Origin: a virus
IMG/VR virus record: IMGVR_UViG_3300013122_000003
Coordinates: 1-39,119 of that record
Direction: 5' to 3' (one strand)
Length of the DNA: 39,119 nucleotides
The notes beneath the pieces are model-generated. The model made no database searches, was not told where the DNA came from, and was given only the letters and a program-made list of their open reading frames with translations. The translations under genes were made by a program, and so were the position numbers. Shown piece after piece: positions 14,489 to 23,136 of the stretch; within the stretch, counting starts at the first letter, position 1; every line of letters begins with the position of its first letter.

Positions 14489-16725
14489 TCCGAGCATTTG
14501 ACTTTCCTCCTGACGATTGAAGGCAAACCATCATTTTGTTTTTCTGCCTCGAATCCTTCATGATCTTTGATGCGGCGCCATACCGATCGGACAGAAATAC
14601 CCATGTATTCCGCCAGTGCATCTGTCGTGACATCGCCATCAATCGAACATGCTTCAAAGGCATTCTCTAGCGCAATTCGTCGGTCGTTCGCCTTTACTTC
14701 CGGATCCTTCCGCTTTTCAATTGCCTTCTGCCAAGGCGGCCGCTCGCTTTCCGGATCGATGTCAGAAAGGCTGCCGACAGTGTCCACATGATGGACTGGG
14801 TAGTCAAACCACAGATTGACCGGCGCGAACTTCGGGAACTCACGCAGCGTGCCCTCGATACGCCATGCTGTGCGGCTCCTGACCTGATCCTTGGCTGCGG
14901 AGATATCCGCGTCCAATTCCTTCAACTGCACCTTGTTCAGGGCGCTCTGGCAGTGCTTGTTCATCACGGATGAGCTGCACAGGTCATCCTGGCCTACTCG
15001 GTCTTCCAGGAAGGTCGGAAGGTACTTCTCCAGGATCCGGACGCAGGCAGCGCAAACCGCTTTGTTTTCTTCCTGCTTGAAGATCGCCTCAGTCAGTTCC
15101 AACTCCGTCAGGTCAATGAGCACGTCCGGATCCCGGGCAAAGACACCCGATCCTGAAGCGCGATCCATTGACTTTTTTCCGCCCTGGTAGCCTTTTGAAT
15201 GGTGATGGCAGTAGATCACGGCCGCGCCCAGGTCAGTACATACCCGGTCGAACTGATTGCAGAAGTGTGCCATCTGGTCCGCGCTGTTTTCGTCGCCGGT
15301 GATGACCTTATAGATAGGATCGATGACAATTGCGATATAGTTCTTCTTCGCGGCCCGCCGGATCAGCTTAGGCGCCAGCTTGTCCATTGGCACAGACTTG
15401 CCACGCAGGTTCCAGATGTCGATATTGCCGAGATTATCCGGCGACCAGCCCAATGCCTGGTAGACATCCCGGAACCGATGTAGGCAGCTGGCCCGGTCCA
15501 GCTCGAGGTTCACATACATTACTCGGCCCTTGGCGCAGGTCCAGTTCAGCCACCGCTTGCCTTCGGCGATAGCGCTGCAGAGCTCGATCAGGGCGTATGA
15601 CTTGCCTGCCTTCGACGGACCGGCCAGCAGCATTTTATGGCCTTGACGCAAGACATTATTGATCAGCGGCGGCGACAGTTCAGGCATGTTGTTCCAGACT
15701 GATGTCAGATTTTCCGGCTCTGGCAGGTCGTCATTCACGCCCTCGATCCATTCATGCCATTCGGCCCAGGAAGTCTTGCCGATATTAGTATCAACCAGGA
15801 ATTGCTTTTGTCCGTTGCGAATGATGCCGGGCATCCTGGACAGCCTGGATGGGTTCCTGTTCTGTTGGTCGATCTGCAGGCCGTTTTTCTGGCAGACATT
15901 ATAAAGGTAGTCCACCCGCTTCCGATACTCGTCATAATTGGCAGCATCTACTCGGACTATGGCATGCAGCGACTTTTTTCCAGAATGCACCAGGCAGGCT
16001 ACTGGCAGCTCCAGTTCTCGGATAATTGCGTTCTGGTGCTCAATGTCCATCGCGTCCGACTCGACCAGTGCATAACGGAACTCGGTCACATTCTCGTTTT
16101 TACAGCCTTTACCATCCAGCGGATTGAAGCGGATCCACGCTCCCGCCGCCGCATTACAGTCGCCGATTACGGACCCGATGTCACCATTACACTTGTTCAG
16201 CCGCTCGATAAGTTCTCCGGCCGTGCGGTCCCAGTTGCCCTTTGATGGCAAATGCTTGCCGTCCTTCTCCCACGATTCGGTCACATACCCGACATTCTCA
16301 GACGCCTCGAACAGGATTTCCAGGTATCTGACCAGATCGGAGACAGGATTCCAGACCTTCGGCTCAACAATTTCACGGCCCTCAATCCAGTTCTTGTCTA
16401 TCACGACATGGTCATCCTTGGCGCCTATGACGGCGTCCCAGTCAAGTTCGTGGCTGTCTTCATGATCAGACTCCCAGCCATTGTCACGCGCCATCTGAAC
16501 GATCGTGCCGCCGGTGACCGGCGTGCCGGTCCCCTGGAATGAGCCCCATTTCTTGAAGCACTCTCCCGGATGATACCGGCCGGCGTCGCGTCTGCTCCAG
16601 TTGTCCCAGTCGGCCGCGGTGTAACCCTCATGCTTCAGAGCCATTCCTACAGCCGTCCAATCAGAGTAATCCAGCATGGACGGATCAATATATGGCAACA
16701 GCTCGAGTAAATTCTGCTTTTCCAT
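14470..16725 (-). CDS. primase-helicase fusion (PriCT-2, primase-like core, RecA-like helicase)
   Basis: A 751-residue replication protein. Residues about 10-85 are a PriCT-2-like domain (S-D-W-T-A-V-G-M-A-L-K-H-E-G-Y then G-G-T-I-V-Q-M-A-R). Residues about 180-310 look like an archaeo-eukaryotic-type primase core (W-I-R-F-N-P-L-D-G-K-G; H-S-G-K-K-S-L-H-A-I-V-R-V). Residues 369-376 (G-P-S-K-A-G-K-S) are the Walker A of an AAA_25/RecA-like helicase, with I-A-I-V-I-D-P as Walker B and C-H-H-H-S-K-G downstream. A winged-helix segment (T-D-A-L-A-E-Y-M-G-I-S-V-R-S-V-W-R-R-I) lies at the C-terminus. The last codons overlap the repeat array, consistent with an initiator acting at a nearby origin. 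Confidence 0.88.
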   Translation of the reverse strand: MEKQNLLELLPYIDPSMLDYSDWTAVGMALKHEGYTAADWDNWSRRDAGRYHPGECFKKWGSFQGTGTPVTGGTIVQMARDNGWESDHEDSHELDWDAVIGAKDDHVVIDKNWIEGREIVEPKVWNPVSDLVRYLEILFEASENVGYVTESWEKDGKHLPSKGNWDRTAGELIERLNKCNGDIGSVIGDCNAAAGAWIRFNPLDGKGCKNENVTEFRYALVESDAMDIEHQNAIIRELELPVACLVHSGKKSLHAIVRVDAANYDEYRKRVDYLYNVCQKNGLQIDQQNRNPSRLSRMPGIIRNGQKQFLVDTNIGKTSWAEWHEWIEGVNDDLPEPENLTSVWNNMPELSPPLINNVLRQGHKMLLAGPSKAGKSYALIELCSAIAEGKRWLNWTCAKGRVMYVNLELDRASCLHRFRDVYQALGWSPDNLGNIDIWNLRGKSVPMDKLAPKLIRRAAKKNYIAIVIDPIYKVITGDENSADQMAHFCNQFDRVCTDLGAAVIYCHHHSKGYQGGKKSMDRASGSGVFARDPDVLIDLTELELTEAIFKQEENKAVCAACVRILEKYLPTFLEDRVGQDDLCSSSVMNKHCQSALNKVQLKELDADISAAKDQVRSRTAWRIEGTLREFPKFAPVNLWFDYPVHHVDTVGSLSDIDPESERPPWQKAIEKRKDPEVKANDRRIALENAFEACSIDGDVTTDALAEYMGISVRSVWRRIKDHEGFEAEKQNDGLPSIVRRKVKCSEPATET

Positions 16726-16727
16726 GC

Positions 16728-18308
16728 TTACGCTCCTTTGTACTCTACCGGGTTGATGTCGTGCGGGACATGCCAGTCATTGGCTGCAATGCGGTCTATC
16801 AGCTTCCTGGCGTGATCAAACTGCCATGTTCCCACATGCTGGAAGCCGCGGCCTTCCAGGAACCGGATCTGCTTGGGTGTGGTAAGCCCTTCTTCGCGGC
16901 GGGCATCCAGCCGGTCCAGTATCTTGGCCGCTTTGCCAGCACAATCAATCTCATCAGGCAGGATGCCCATTTTCTCCAGTGTCTGCCGCTGTTTCTCTGA
17001 CGGAGGGCCCATTTCCCAACCGAAAACGGGCGTGTATCCAGCCAGGTCTTCCGCCTGGATAGACATTTCAAACTGCAGCGGATCAACCAGCTTGCGCTTC
17101 CGATTTTTCATTTCCTGCAGCTTCTTGGCCAGGGCTTCCTCCCGGGCAGATACAACATCCTCTGTAGCCTGCTTTTCAGCAGCTTCAATATCGACCGGGC
17201 ATCCGGCCGCCTCGATGTTCTCGGTCATCTTCTGGGCTACTTCTTCCGACTCGCAGATCAGATGCGCAGGATGGCACAGTTCATGCCGTTCGGTATGCCA
17301 TAAGAAATCCAGCAGTAGCAGGTGGTCCTTGCCGGGAAAAAGCCGGGTGCCGCGCCCTACCATTTGGCTGTACAGGCTGCGAATCTTTGTCGGCCGAAGT
17401 ACGACGATGCAGTCCACCGAAGGGCAGTCCCAGCCCTCAGTCAATAGCATGGAGTTGCACAGGACGTTATATCGGCCGGCGTCAAAGCCTGCCAGGACCT
17501 GGGCCCGATCTCCGCTGTCGCCGTTCACTTCCGCAGCGGCGAAGCCTTTCGACAGCAAAATATCACGGAATTTCTGACTGGTAGCAATCAGCGGCAGGAA
17601 TACGACTGTTTTCCTGTCCATGCAATATTTGACCATTTCATCGGCGATCTGGTACAGATATGGATCAAGGGCAGATCCCAGGTCAGCCGCTTTAAAGTCT
17701 CCGGCCTGCTGGCCAACGCCAGTCAGGTCCAGCTTCAGGGGAATGGTGATAGCCTTGATCGGCGACAGATACCCTTCCTTGATCGCTTTGGGCAGAGAAT
17801 ATTCATAGGCCAGCGACTCGAAATAGCTGCCCAAGTTGCGCATGTCGCCGCGGTCCGGCGTAGCCGTGACACCAAGGATATTCGCCTGGTCGAAATACTG
17901 CAGTACGCGCTGGTAGCTGTCAGAAATGCAGTGATGTGCTTCGTCCACGATAATGCTGCCGAAATATGAAGGATCGAACTGGTTCAAGCGTTTTTCGCGC
18001 ATCAATGTCTGGACGGAACCTACCACGACCCTGAACCAACTGCCGATGCAAGATGATTCTGCTTTTTCTGTTGCTGTCAGCAGGCCTGTTGATTTTGCCA
18101 GCTTATCGGCGGCTTGGTCCAAGAGCTCGGACCGATGCGCCAGGACAAGCACTCTTTCACCCTGGCGCACCCGGTCTTCAATCACCTTAGAGAAGACAAT
18201 GGTCTTGCCGGTTCCCGTCGGCAAGACCAGTAATGTCTTCTTGATGCCCTTGTCCCACTCAGCCAGGATAGCGTCTTTCGCCTGCTGCTGATATGGTCTC
18301 AGGTCCAT
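16728..18308 (-). CDS. DEAD/DEAH-box helicase
   Basis: A superfamily 2 helicase of 526 residues. Motif I is L-P-T-G-T-G-K-T (29-36), Ia A-H-R-S-E-L-L, II D-E-A-H (122-125), III T-A-T-P (about 148-151), and VI Q-M-V-G-R-G-T-R-L. It resembles the UvsW/SSL2-like helicases common in phage replication modules, which act on forks and recombination intermediates. The C-terminal 120 residues (from P-S-E-K-Q-R-Q-T-L) are a family-specific tail with two short repeats of the type P-S-E-K-Q / T-P-K-Q-I. The gene sits between the DUF669 gene and the primase-helicase. Confidence 0.9.
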   Translation of the reverse strand: MDLRPYQQQAKDAILAEWDKGIKKTLLVLPTGTGKTIVFSKVIEDRVRQGERVLVLAHRSELLDQAADKLAKSTGLLTATEKAESSCIGSWFRVVVGSVQTLMREKRLNQFDPSYFGSIIVDEAHHCISDSYQRVLQYFDQANILGVTATPDRGDMRNLGSYFESLAYEYSLPKAIKEGYLSPIKAITIPLKLDLTGVGQQAGDFKAADLGSALDPYLYQIADEMVKYCMDRKTVVFLPLIATSQKFRDILLSKGFAAAEVNGDSGDRAQVLAGFDAGRYNVLCNSMLLTEGWDCPSVDCIVVLRPTKIRSLYSQMVGRGTRLFPGKDHLLLLDFLWHTERHELCHPAHLICESEEVAQKMTENIEAAGCPVDIEAAEKQATEDVVSAREEALAKKLQEMKNRKRKLVDPLQFEMSIQAEDLAGYTPVFGWEMGPPSEKQRQTLEKMGILPDEIDCAGKAAKILDRLDARREEGLTTPKQIRFLEGRGFQHVGTWQFDHARKLIDRIAANDWHVPHDINPVEYKGA

Positions 18309-18310
18309 TG

Positions 18311-18775
18311 TCAGAACCTCCCCGCCTGGAACGGCTGCGCCGCCGGCTGCTCACGAGGATAAAACTTTTTGATCTCGTTCGACTGTCTTTCCTCGCCATC
18401 ATTCCCAGTCCATGGGCGAACCCCGATTTTGCATCGGCCAGTGGCGCCAATGACACGGTTCCAATCCATTTGAATCTTCTCGCCCTTCTTTTTCTGACCG
18501 ATAGAGGCGAAGAAGGCGGACAGAATTCCTTCCGTCGATGTGTGAAGGAAAAGGTTATGCTTCATTTCAACAGTGCCTTGCGGTGCCTGAATCTCGATAT
18601 GCAGCACAGCTTTATTGCACGGCGGCAGTTTTTCGCTGCCCGGATGCCGGCCGCGCTCGAAAGTGCTCACCAGGAAATCATAGTCACCTTCCGGCAGGAG
18701 GATAAAATCACTGCCATCGCGTTCGATTGAGTCGTTCCACCCGAGTTCTCTGCCCTGATCGTTATTGGTTGCCAT
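18311..18775 (-). CDS. DUF669 protein, likely ssDNA-binding
   Basis: A 154-residue protein with the DUF669 features: L-L-P-E-G-D-Y-D-F-L-V near residue 26, F-L-H-T-S-T-E-G-I-L-S-A-F-F centrally, then G-A-T-G-R-C-K-I-G-V and the N-E-I-K-K-F-Y-P end. DUF669 proteins sit in phage recombination/replication operons beside Sak4-type ATPases and are thought to bind single-stranded DNA. The neighbours here fit: ATPase upstream, helicase downstream. Confidence 0.85.
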   Translation of the reverse strand: MATNNDQGRELGWNDSIERDGSDFILLPEGDYDFLVSTFERGRHPGSEKLPPCNKAVLHIEIQAPQGTVEMKHNLFLHTSTEGILSAFFASIGQKKKGEKIQMDWNRVIGATGRCKIGVRPWTGNDGEERQSNEIKKFYPREQPAAQPFQAGRF

Positions 18776-18794
18776 TGTTCATGTCCTTCCTTTC

Positions 18795-19907
18795 TTATGC
18801 GTCAAATGGCATGCCGCCATCATTGCGCCGCTTCTGAATCATTTCATACACCTGCACCCAGGCCCCAACCAGGACGCCGGCGATGAAATCCGGGTCGTAG
18901 TTCTTGATCGGAGTGCCTTTCGGGTAGTACCCGCGATCCGCAACCACCGCCTGAATCTCTTCCGCGGCGACGTGGTTAGCCTGCATCAGGTCGATCAATG
19001 CCTTCGGGATTCCGGAGTAGCTTGTTGCAGCCATGTCCGGCTGAGGCTGCTCCGCTGGCTTCTGGGCGGGCTGCTGGGCTACCGGCTCAGGCGCGGGCTC
19101 CTGGACGATTCTGGGCGGCTCTGGCGCCGGGTCTGTCTTCACAACCGCCGGAGCAGTAGTCTGAACAGGTGCGCCCGGCTCAGTTCCGATCAGATGTGCG
19201 ATACTGGAAAACTCGAATGGCAGTTCCGGCGGAAGATTATGCCGGTTCTTGGCATCCCAGCACGGATGATGAGTGGTATACATGACCCGGCTGCCTCCCT
19301 GGGCCTTGTTCTTGCCCTTGGCCGCGCCCTGGTTGTCCACGTTGACCACATAGGTCTTATAGTTGGCAAACAGGACCATATCCGCCCATTCCTTAACCAG
19401 GGCCGCTGTCTTTTTCTCGAGCTTCAGCTCGAATCGGTCATATGCACCCATCTCGTCCGGCTGCTCGAATTTCCGCATCTGGGCATGTGCCGTGATGACC
19501 ACATTGATCCCCACGCCGATCAGTTCAGTCAGAAGGTTCAGCAGCTTTCCAAACTCCTCTTCCAGATAGGTGTATCCCTTTCCATAGCCGAAATCTTCAA
19601 TGCCCTTCACCTGGGCCCGAGCGCAGAGGAAGTTCGTGCAAAGGATCTCGGCCCAGTCAGCAGTATCCAGCACTACCGTACGGCACAGGCTTGGCGCTAC
19701 CTTGATATCCTTGATCAGCTCGAACAGCATCGCCCAGCTGGTAGGCGTCTGAGTCCTTGCCACATTCATATGCGTCGTACTGCCTTCGGTGTCTATGAAA
19801 AGCGCTTCCGGGAAAGATGCGGCGAAGGTGGATTTTCCGATACCTTCAGGCCCATAAATGACTACTTTCTGGGCTGACTTGATTTTTCCGGCAATAATCT
19901 GGATCAT
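18795..19907 (-). CDS. Sak4-like RecA-type ATPase (AAA_24)
   Basis: A single-strand annealing or strand-exchange ATPase of the phage Sak4/AAA_24 type. Walker A is G-P-E-G-I-G-K-S (19-26), followed by L-F-I-D-T-E-G-S-T; V-V-L-D-T-A-D-W is the Walker-B strand, and N-V-V-I-T-A-H-A-Q a sensor-like motif. Beyond the ATPase core (about 230 residues) a Pro/Ala/Glu-rich linker leads to a separate C-terminal domain of about 70 residues (I-P-K-A-L-I-D-L-M to W-V-Q-V-Y-E-M-I). The ATG at 19907 overlaps the previous stop. Confidence 0.85.
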   Translation of the reverse strand: MIQIIAGKIKSAQKVVIYGPEGIGKSTFAASFPEALFIDTEGSTTHMNVARTQTPTSWAMLFELIKDIKVAPSLCRTVVLDTADWAEILCTNFLCARAQVKGIEDFGYGKGYTYLEEEFGKLLNLLTELIGVGINVVITAHAQMRKFEQPDEMGAYDRFELKLEKKTAALVKEWADMVLFANYKTYVVNVDNQGAAKGKNKAQGGSRVMYTTHHPCWDAKNRHNLPPELPFEFSSIAHLIGTEPGAPVQTTAPAVVKTDPAPEPPRIVQEPAPEPVAQQPAQKPAEQPQPDMAATSYSGIPKALIDLMQANHVAAEEIQAVVADRGYYPKGTPIKNYDPDFIAGVLVGAWVQVYEMIQKRRNDGGMPFDA

Positions 19908-21223
19908 CAAAAGCTACCTGCCTTCCATGTTGGTTTTGATTCCGGCTCAGCCGGCTGCTCTGCGCCGGCGACATAGCCGTCTTCGATGATGATGGAGCAC
20001 TCGTCGCCAGTGCTAACCCTGGTTGCAATCGCCTGCAAGCCCTCGGCTTCAAGCCAGGCGCCGAATTTGTGCAGCTCATCAATGTCCATCTGCTCCAGCT
20101 TGTCCATCAGGACGAAACCGCATTCCGGATTCAGCTTGCGGACAATGGCAGTTGATACGATCAGCTGGTCCGCTCCGGACATGTTGTCCCACTTGAAGCC
20201 GTTATATGAGAGTTCGCCATCTACAACAGACAAACCAGGCAGCGGAAGATTGGCGCCCTGCAACAGATCGATTTTGGACTGACGAACAGCATTGATCTGG
20301 GCAGTAAGCTCGGTATACTGGTCGGCATACGCATTCGCGTCTTCCTCTGCTTTGTCCTTATCCAGATTTTTACGGACCTTGGCGTTAATTTCCTCGACCT
20401 GACGAATATTGTCTTCCAGCTCGAGGGTAGACTCGTCATGCAGGTCAAGCGCAGATTTCTTTGCCGTTTCCAGATCAGCCAGGATCTCGTTCAGTTCGAT
20501 GGTCTGAGCATTCAGCCGGTTTTTCAGGATCTCAATCTCGCGCTGCGTGTTGGCGATCTGGCTCAGGCATGTCGAATGCTTGCTTTCGATGAAAGAAACA
20601 TTCCGGCGCTTGCGCTCGTTCTCGCCATTTCTGGCCAGTATGTCCTGCTGCTGTTTGATCAGTTCCGACGCCGATATCGGTGCTTTTGGTGCGTCCGGAT
20701 AATAAGGCTGTTCTGCAGCGAATTTCTTCTTCTGGTCCGCGATCTGGCCGATAGCTGTGCGCTTGTTGTACAGTTCGGACTCCTGGCGTTCCAGTGCAAA
20801 AAGCTTGTCTCCGACACCGATGATCCGCAGCAGGGTCATGGCTTTTTCTTTGCCGCTGGACTGGATGAACTTGGGCAGATCCAGCGCCAGCTGCTCGACA
20901 AAGCTGTCCAGCAGCCGCTGGCCGGCCTTCTGGCCGTTCGGATCGATAACCTTCAGGTCAGAGTTTTTGCCCTTGCGCTCGATCACCAGGCCGTTGCTCA
21001 TGACGATGTGCAGGCTCGGTGGAAGCACAGATCCATCCCGCTGCGGGTCGCTGGGCCTGTACTTATCTCCGCCCAGTGCCCAGGCAATAGCATCCAGGAT
21101 GCTTGTCTTGCCCTGGCGGTTCTTCCCGCCGACAATGGTCAGGCCGTTAGCCGTGGGTTCGATCTTGACGGCTTTGACCCGCTTCACGTTCTCGATTTCC
21201 AGTTTGTTGATTTTGATGCTCAT
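19907..21223 (-). CDS. SbcC/RecN-like AAA ATPase with coiled coil
   Basis: A short SMC-type ATPase (438 residues). The N-terminus (L-E-I-E-N-V-K-R-V-K-A then G-G-K-N-R-Q-G-K-T, 32-40) is a RecF/SbcC-like Walker-A domain. Residues about 170-330 form a coiled coil. The C-terminal half-domain has D-N-M-S-G-A-D-Q-L-I (signature) and C-G-F-V-L-M-D-K-L-E-Q (Walker B). Such proteins accompany Sak4-like ATPases in phage recombination operons and probably act on DNA ends. Its ATG overlaps the CopG-like gene stop (ATGA). Confidence 0.85.
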   Translation of the reverse strand: MSIKINKLEIENVKRVKAVKIEPTANGLTIVGGKNRQGKTSILDAIAWALGGDKYRPSDPQRDGSVLPPSLHIVMSNGLVIERKGKNSDLKVIDPNGQKAGQRLLDSFVEQLALDLPKFIQSSGKEKAMTLLRIIGVGDKLFALERQESELYNKRTAIGQIADQKKKFAAEQPYYPDAPKAPISASELIKQQQDILARNGENERKRRNVSFIESKHSTCLSQIANTQREIEILKNRLNAQTIELNEILADLETAKKSALDLHDESTLELEDNIRQVEEINAKVRKNLDKDKAEEDANAYADQYTELTAQINAVRQSKIDLLQGANLPLPGLSVVDGELSYNGFKWDNMSGADQLIVSTAIVRKLNPECGFVLMDKLEQMDIDELHKFGAWLEAEGLQAIATRVSTGDECSIIIEDGYVAGAEQPAEPESKPTWKAGSF

Positions 21224-21450
21224 TCTTCGTCTTCCTCCTGATCATCTTCGTTCCCGATAAATGGCGATTCCTGCAGCTCGACATACGGCAGAGCAGCCTT
21301 GAAAATCTTGCTTGTCACCTTGCAAAGCGTCAGGCCAGTCTCCTCGCAGATCCTGACCAGCTGGTCGTAAACCTCGGTTGTGACGCGGATCTGCTGCGAC
21401 TTCTTTTCACGCATAACCTTCGGAATCTTCTTAAACACGATCTTTTCCAT
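21220..21450 (-). CDS. ribbon-helix-helix (CopG-like) small protein
   Basis: A 76-residue protein with Q-Q-I-R-V-T-T-E-V-Y-D-Q-L-V-R-I-C-E-E-T-G, the strand-helix-helix pattern of ribbon-helix-helix DNA-binding proteins, preceded by a basic arm and followed by a very acidic tail (E-D-D-Q-E-E-D-E-E). It probably regulates transcription of the early operon. It overlaps the zinc-ribbon gene by 20 nt and the SbcC-like gene by 4 nt, so it belongs to one coupled translation unit. Confidence 0.72.
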   Translation of the reverse strand: MEKIVFKKIPKVMREKKSQQIRVTTEVYDQLVRICEETGLTLCKVTSKIFKAALPYVELQESPFIGNEDDQEEDEE

Positions 21451-21616
21451 GGGGACCTCCTATGTTTTTGGATATCATCTCCGCAGTCTGGCGGTCTGGC
21501 GCCATGGGCTGTTTTTTTATGGCGCCGCACTTCATGCACCGGCGCCGGGCAGAAAAGGTATTGTCCGGCCATTCTGCAATGGCACCGCAATCCGGACAGA
21601 TTGAGAATCTTGGCAT
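21431..21616 (-). CDS. zinc-ribbon hypothetical protein
   Basis: A 61-residue protein with C-P-D-C-G near residue 7 and C-M-K-C-G near residue 28, two CxxC knuckles of a zinc ribbon. The frame is open further upstream, but the ATG at 21616 has a strong site (GGAGGTAAGTCA) and I choose it. The first 85 nt overlap the upstream gene in another frame. It may bind DNA, RNA or a host protein; the role is unknown. Confidence 0.68.
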   Translation of the reverse strand: MPRFSICPDCGAIAEWPDNTFSARRRCMKCGAIKKQPMAPDRQTAEMISKNIGGPHGKDRV

Positions 21617-21795
21617 TGACTTACCTCCATCGCCGGCCTCATCTTCTGCAGCCGGTCCAGTTCGCGCCGATAGATCTCCGGCGGAATCGATGCGCAACGC
21701 TGGACCAGACTGATCAGACGATCCATGTATTGCGCTTGCGTGATAGTAAATTGCTCAAGGCCAGGAATGACCATTTGGTCGGATAGTTTAGGCAT
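21532..21795 (-). CDS. hypothetical protein overlapping the zinc-ribbon gene
   Basis: An 87-residue protein that I do not recognise. It begins with a helical segment (I-T-Q-A-Q-Y-M-D-R-L-I-S-L-V-Q-R). The ATG at 21795 has a good GGAGGTGAC site and shares one base with the previous stop, which supports the start. Its last 28 codons overlap the zinc-ribbon gene. The N-terminal two thirds alone cover DNA that would otherwise be an unexplained gap in a tightly packed operon. Confidence 0.6.
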   Translation of the reverse strand: MPKLSDQMVIPGLEQFTITQAQYMDRLISLVQRCASIPPEIYRRELDRLQKMRPAMEVSQCQDSQSVRIAVPLQNGRTIPFLPGAGA

Positions 21796-22130
21796 CAGTC
21801 ACCTCCATCAGTTTTTAGGTGTTGCCGCTGGCACTCTTCGCAGCCGATCGTGTCGATCGCGCCGCAGTCGATGCCCCAGTCACGCACATGTGACCAGCCG
21901 GTGAAGCACCAGGTCAGCGGCGAATGGATGTACAGCCCGCAGCAGCCGCAGCCTGTCGGTAGCTGGCCGTGAATCGTGCAACTGTAGTCGACCTGGCGCC
22001 AGTGCAGACAGTGGTAGCACTCCGGCTGAGTAAGTATGTGGTCATTGCACCAGCCGCCTCGTCGGGCATTAGGGCATGTTTTGCCGGTATAGGCGTCGCT
22101 GCAGCGGGTGTATTCCAGTGTGCCGATCAT
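21795..22130 (-). CDS. cysteine-rich hypothetical protein
   Basis: The 111-residue protein holds about 16 cysteines, in pairs such as C-Y-H-C, C-G-C-C-G and C-E-E-C, with several histidines. This suggests two or three zinc-binding knuckles. There is no signal peptide. The ATG at 22130 overlaps the upstream stop (ATGA), so I choose it over the open frame starting at 22160. Small Cys-rich early proteins are frequent in phages, but I cannot name a family. Confidence 0.65.
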   Translation of the reverse strand: MIGTLEYTRCSDAYTGKTCPNARRGGWCNDHILTQPECYHCLHWRQVDYSCTIHGQLPTGCGCCGLYIHSPLTWCFTGWSHVRDWGIDCGAIDTIGCEECQRQHLKTDGGD

Positions 22131-22396
22131 TCTGGCGGTTCTCCCGGCGTCCGGGTCCACATGGTATAAGTGTCCGGATAATTGACTGCAGCTATCCAGG
22201 CGATGCTACCGGTCGATTTTGATACGATGTTGTAAGCCCAGATCCGCCCCCACCGGTCACCATCCTCTGCGGTCGGAGGCCGGTCGGCTGTGCGGTGCCA
22301 TATCGGCCCAGCTGGCCGGTGGTTGATCTGGACCAGCGCCATCACGAAGACACCAGCCAATGTTCCGACGATGGAGCCGAGAATAAATTCAATCAT
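22127..22396 (-). CDS. small membrane-anchored hypothetical protein
   Basis: An 89-residue protein. An N-terminal hydrophobic helix (residues about 3-22, F-I-L-G-S-I-V-G-T-L-A-G) should anchor it in the membrane. The rest has R-P-P-T-A-E-D-G-D-R-W-G-R-I-W, a pattern known from small phage proteins of unknown role, often called DUF551-like. It is coupled to the Cys-rich gene by an ATGA overlap. Confidence 0.62.
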   Translation of the reverse strand: MIEFILGSIVGTLAGVFVMALVQINHRPAGPIWHRTADRPPTAEDGDRWGRIWAYNIVSKSTGSIAWIAAVNYPDTYTMWTRTPGEPPE

Positions 22397-22403
22397 GCGG
22401 CAC

Positions 22404-22628
22404 CTACCTATCCAGCCAGCGCATAAACGCGGCCTGGTACTGTTTGTTGCCTGGTATCTCCGCCCATCCAGTCAACGCACGGAATTGTGTGTGCTTGGCG
22501 TGGATCCACAGCATGAAATCCATCGTGTCGAAATGTTCGCCGATCCGGATACCTTTGTGCGCGCAGTAAGCAACATAATAGGGGTTGACGGGAGCGATCT
22601 CCGCGAGCGTGATTTGCCGGTTGATCAT
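22404..22628 (-). CDS. hypothetical protein
   Basis: A 74-residue protein with no motif I recognise. It is helical with aromatic residues (Y-Y-V-A-Y-C-A-H-K-G, M-D-F-M-L-W-I-H-A) and ends in W-L-D-R. Its ATG overlaps the upstream stop (ATGA), so it belongs to the early operon. Confidence 0.6.
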   Translation of the reverse strand: MINRQITLAEIAPVNPYYVAYCAHKGIRIGEHFDTMDFMLWIHAKHTQFRALTGWAEIPGNKQYQAAFMRWLDR

Positions 22629-22966
22629 GACTGCACCTCCAACTTCACAATTCGGATATCGGACCCGCAGCCCTTGAACGGATTGACGTTCAGCAGGCAG
22701 CCCGGATCGATGTAGTGAAGCGCGACATACCAGGGATACTTATCGCCATCGACCACGAATTGGAACAGAAGCGCATTTTCGAACTTGCCGATAAACCGAA
22801 CTGGGCCGTCTGGTATGAATGCGGATCTATTTTTCTCTCCTAGCCTTGAAACAACGTCTCCGGGCATAATCATCCGGTCACCGACAAACACGGGAGCTTT
22901 ATCGATCGCGGAACTATCTTCCAACTTGATCCAGTTCAGACCGTTGTGATAACAGCACTCGGTCAT
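22625..22966 (-). CDS. hypothetical protein
   Basis: A 113-residue, beta-rich protein that I do not recognise. It contains V-G-D-R-M-I-M-P-G-D-V-V-S-R-L-G, a turn-rich segment typical of small barrel folds. Start and stop overlap both neighbours by ATGA, indicating a coupled early transcript. No membrane segment is visible. Confidence 0.6.
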   Translation of the reverse strand: MTECCYHNGLNWIKLEDSSAIDKAPVFVGDRMIMPGDVVSRLGEKNRSAFIPDGPVRFIGKFENALLFQFVVDGDKYPWYVALHYIDPGCLLNVNPFKGCGSDIRIVKLEVQS

Positions 22967-23136
22967 GGCTGCACCTCCACCTGCTCTACCCAGTAGATCG
23001 CCGACAGAAGCGCGTCAGACTTGCCGGCTTCGTATTTTTCTGACAACTGGTCATGACGCTTTCTGGCCAACTTAGCGCTTATCCTGGTGTCATCCAGCTC
23101 GCGCCTGAGCTGCTTGATTACTTCTTCTCGTGTCAT
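22963..23136 (-). CDS. small coiled-coil hypothetical protein
   Basis: This 57-residue gene is short but well supported. The ATG at 23136 has a CAGGAGGTGCAGCC site and overlaps the upstream stop, and its own stop overlaps the next ATG. The protein starts M-T-R-E-E-V-I-K-Q-L-R-R-E-L and is a highly charged helix for about 40 residues, likely coiled coil. No known function. Confidence 0.68.
   Translation of the reverse strand: MTREEVIKQLRRELDDTRISAKLARKRHDQLSEKYEAGKSDALLSAIYWVEQVEVQP

Noticed and set aside
14156-14497. 113-residue open frame on the minus strand through the repeat array
   Set aside because: It consists of degenerate repeats of the array (T-R-D-R-N-M-K, T-R-D-K-Y-M-K), has no ribosome site of its own at 14497 and starts inside the primase-helicase gene; better explained as origin DNA.
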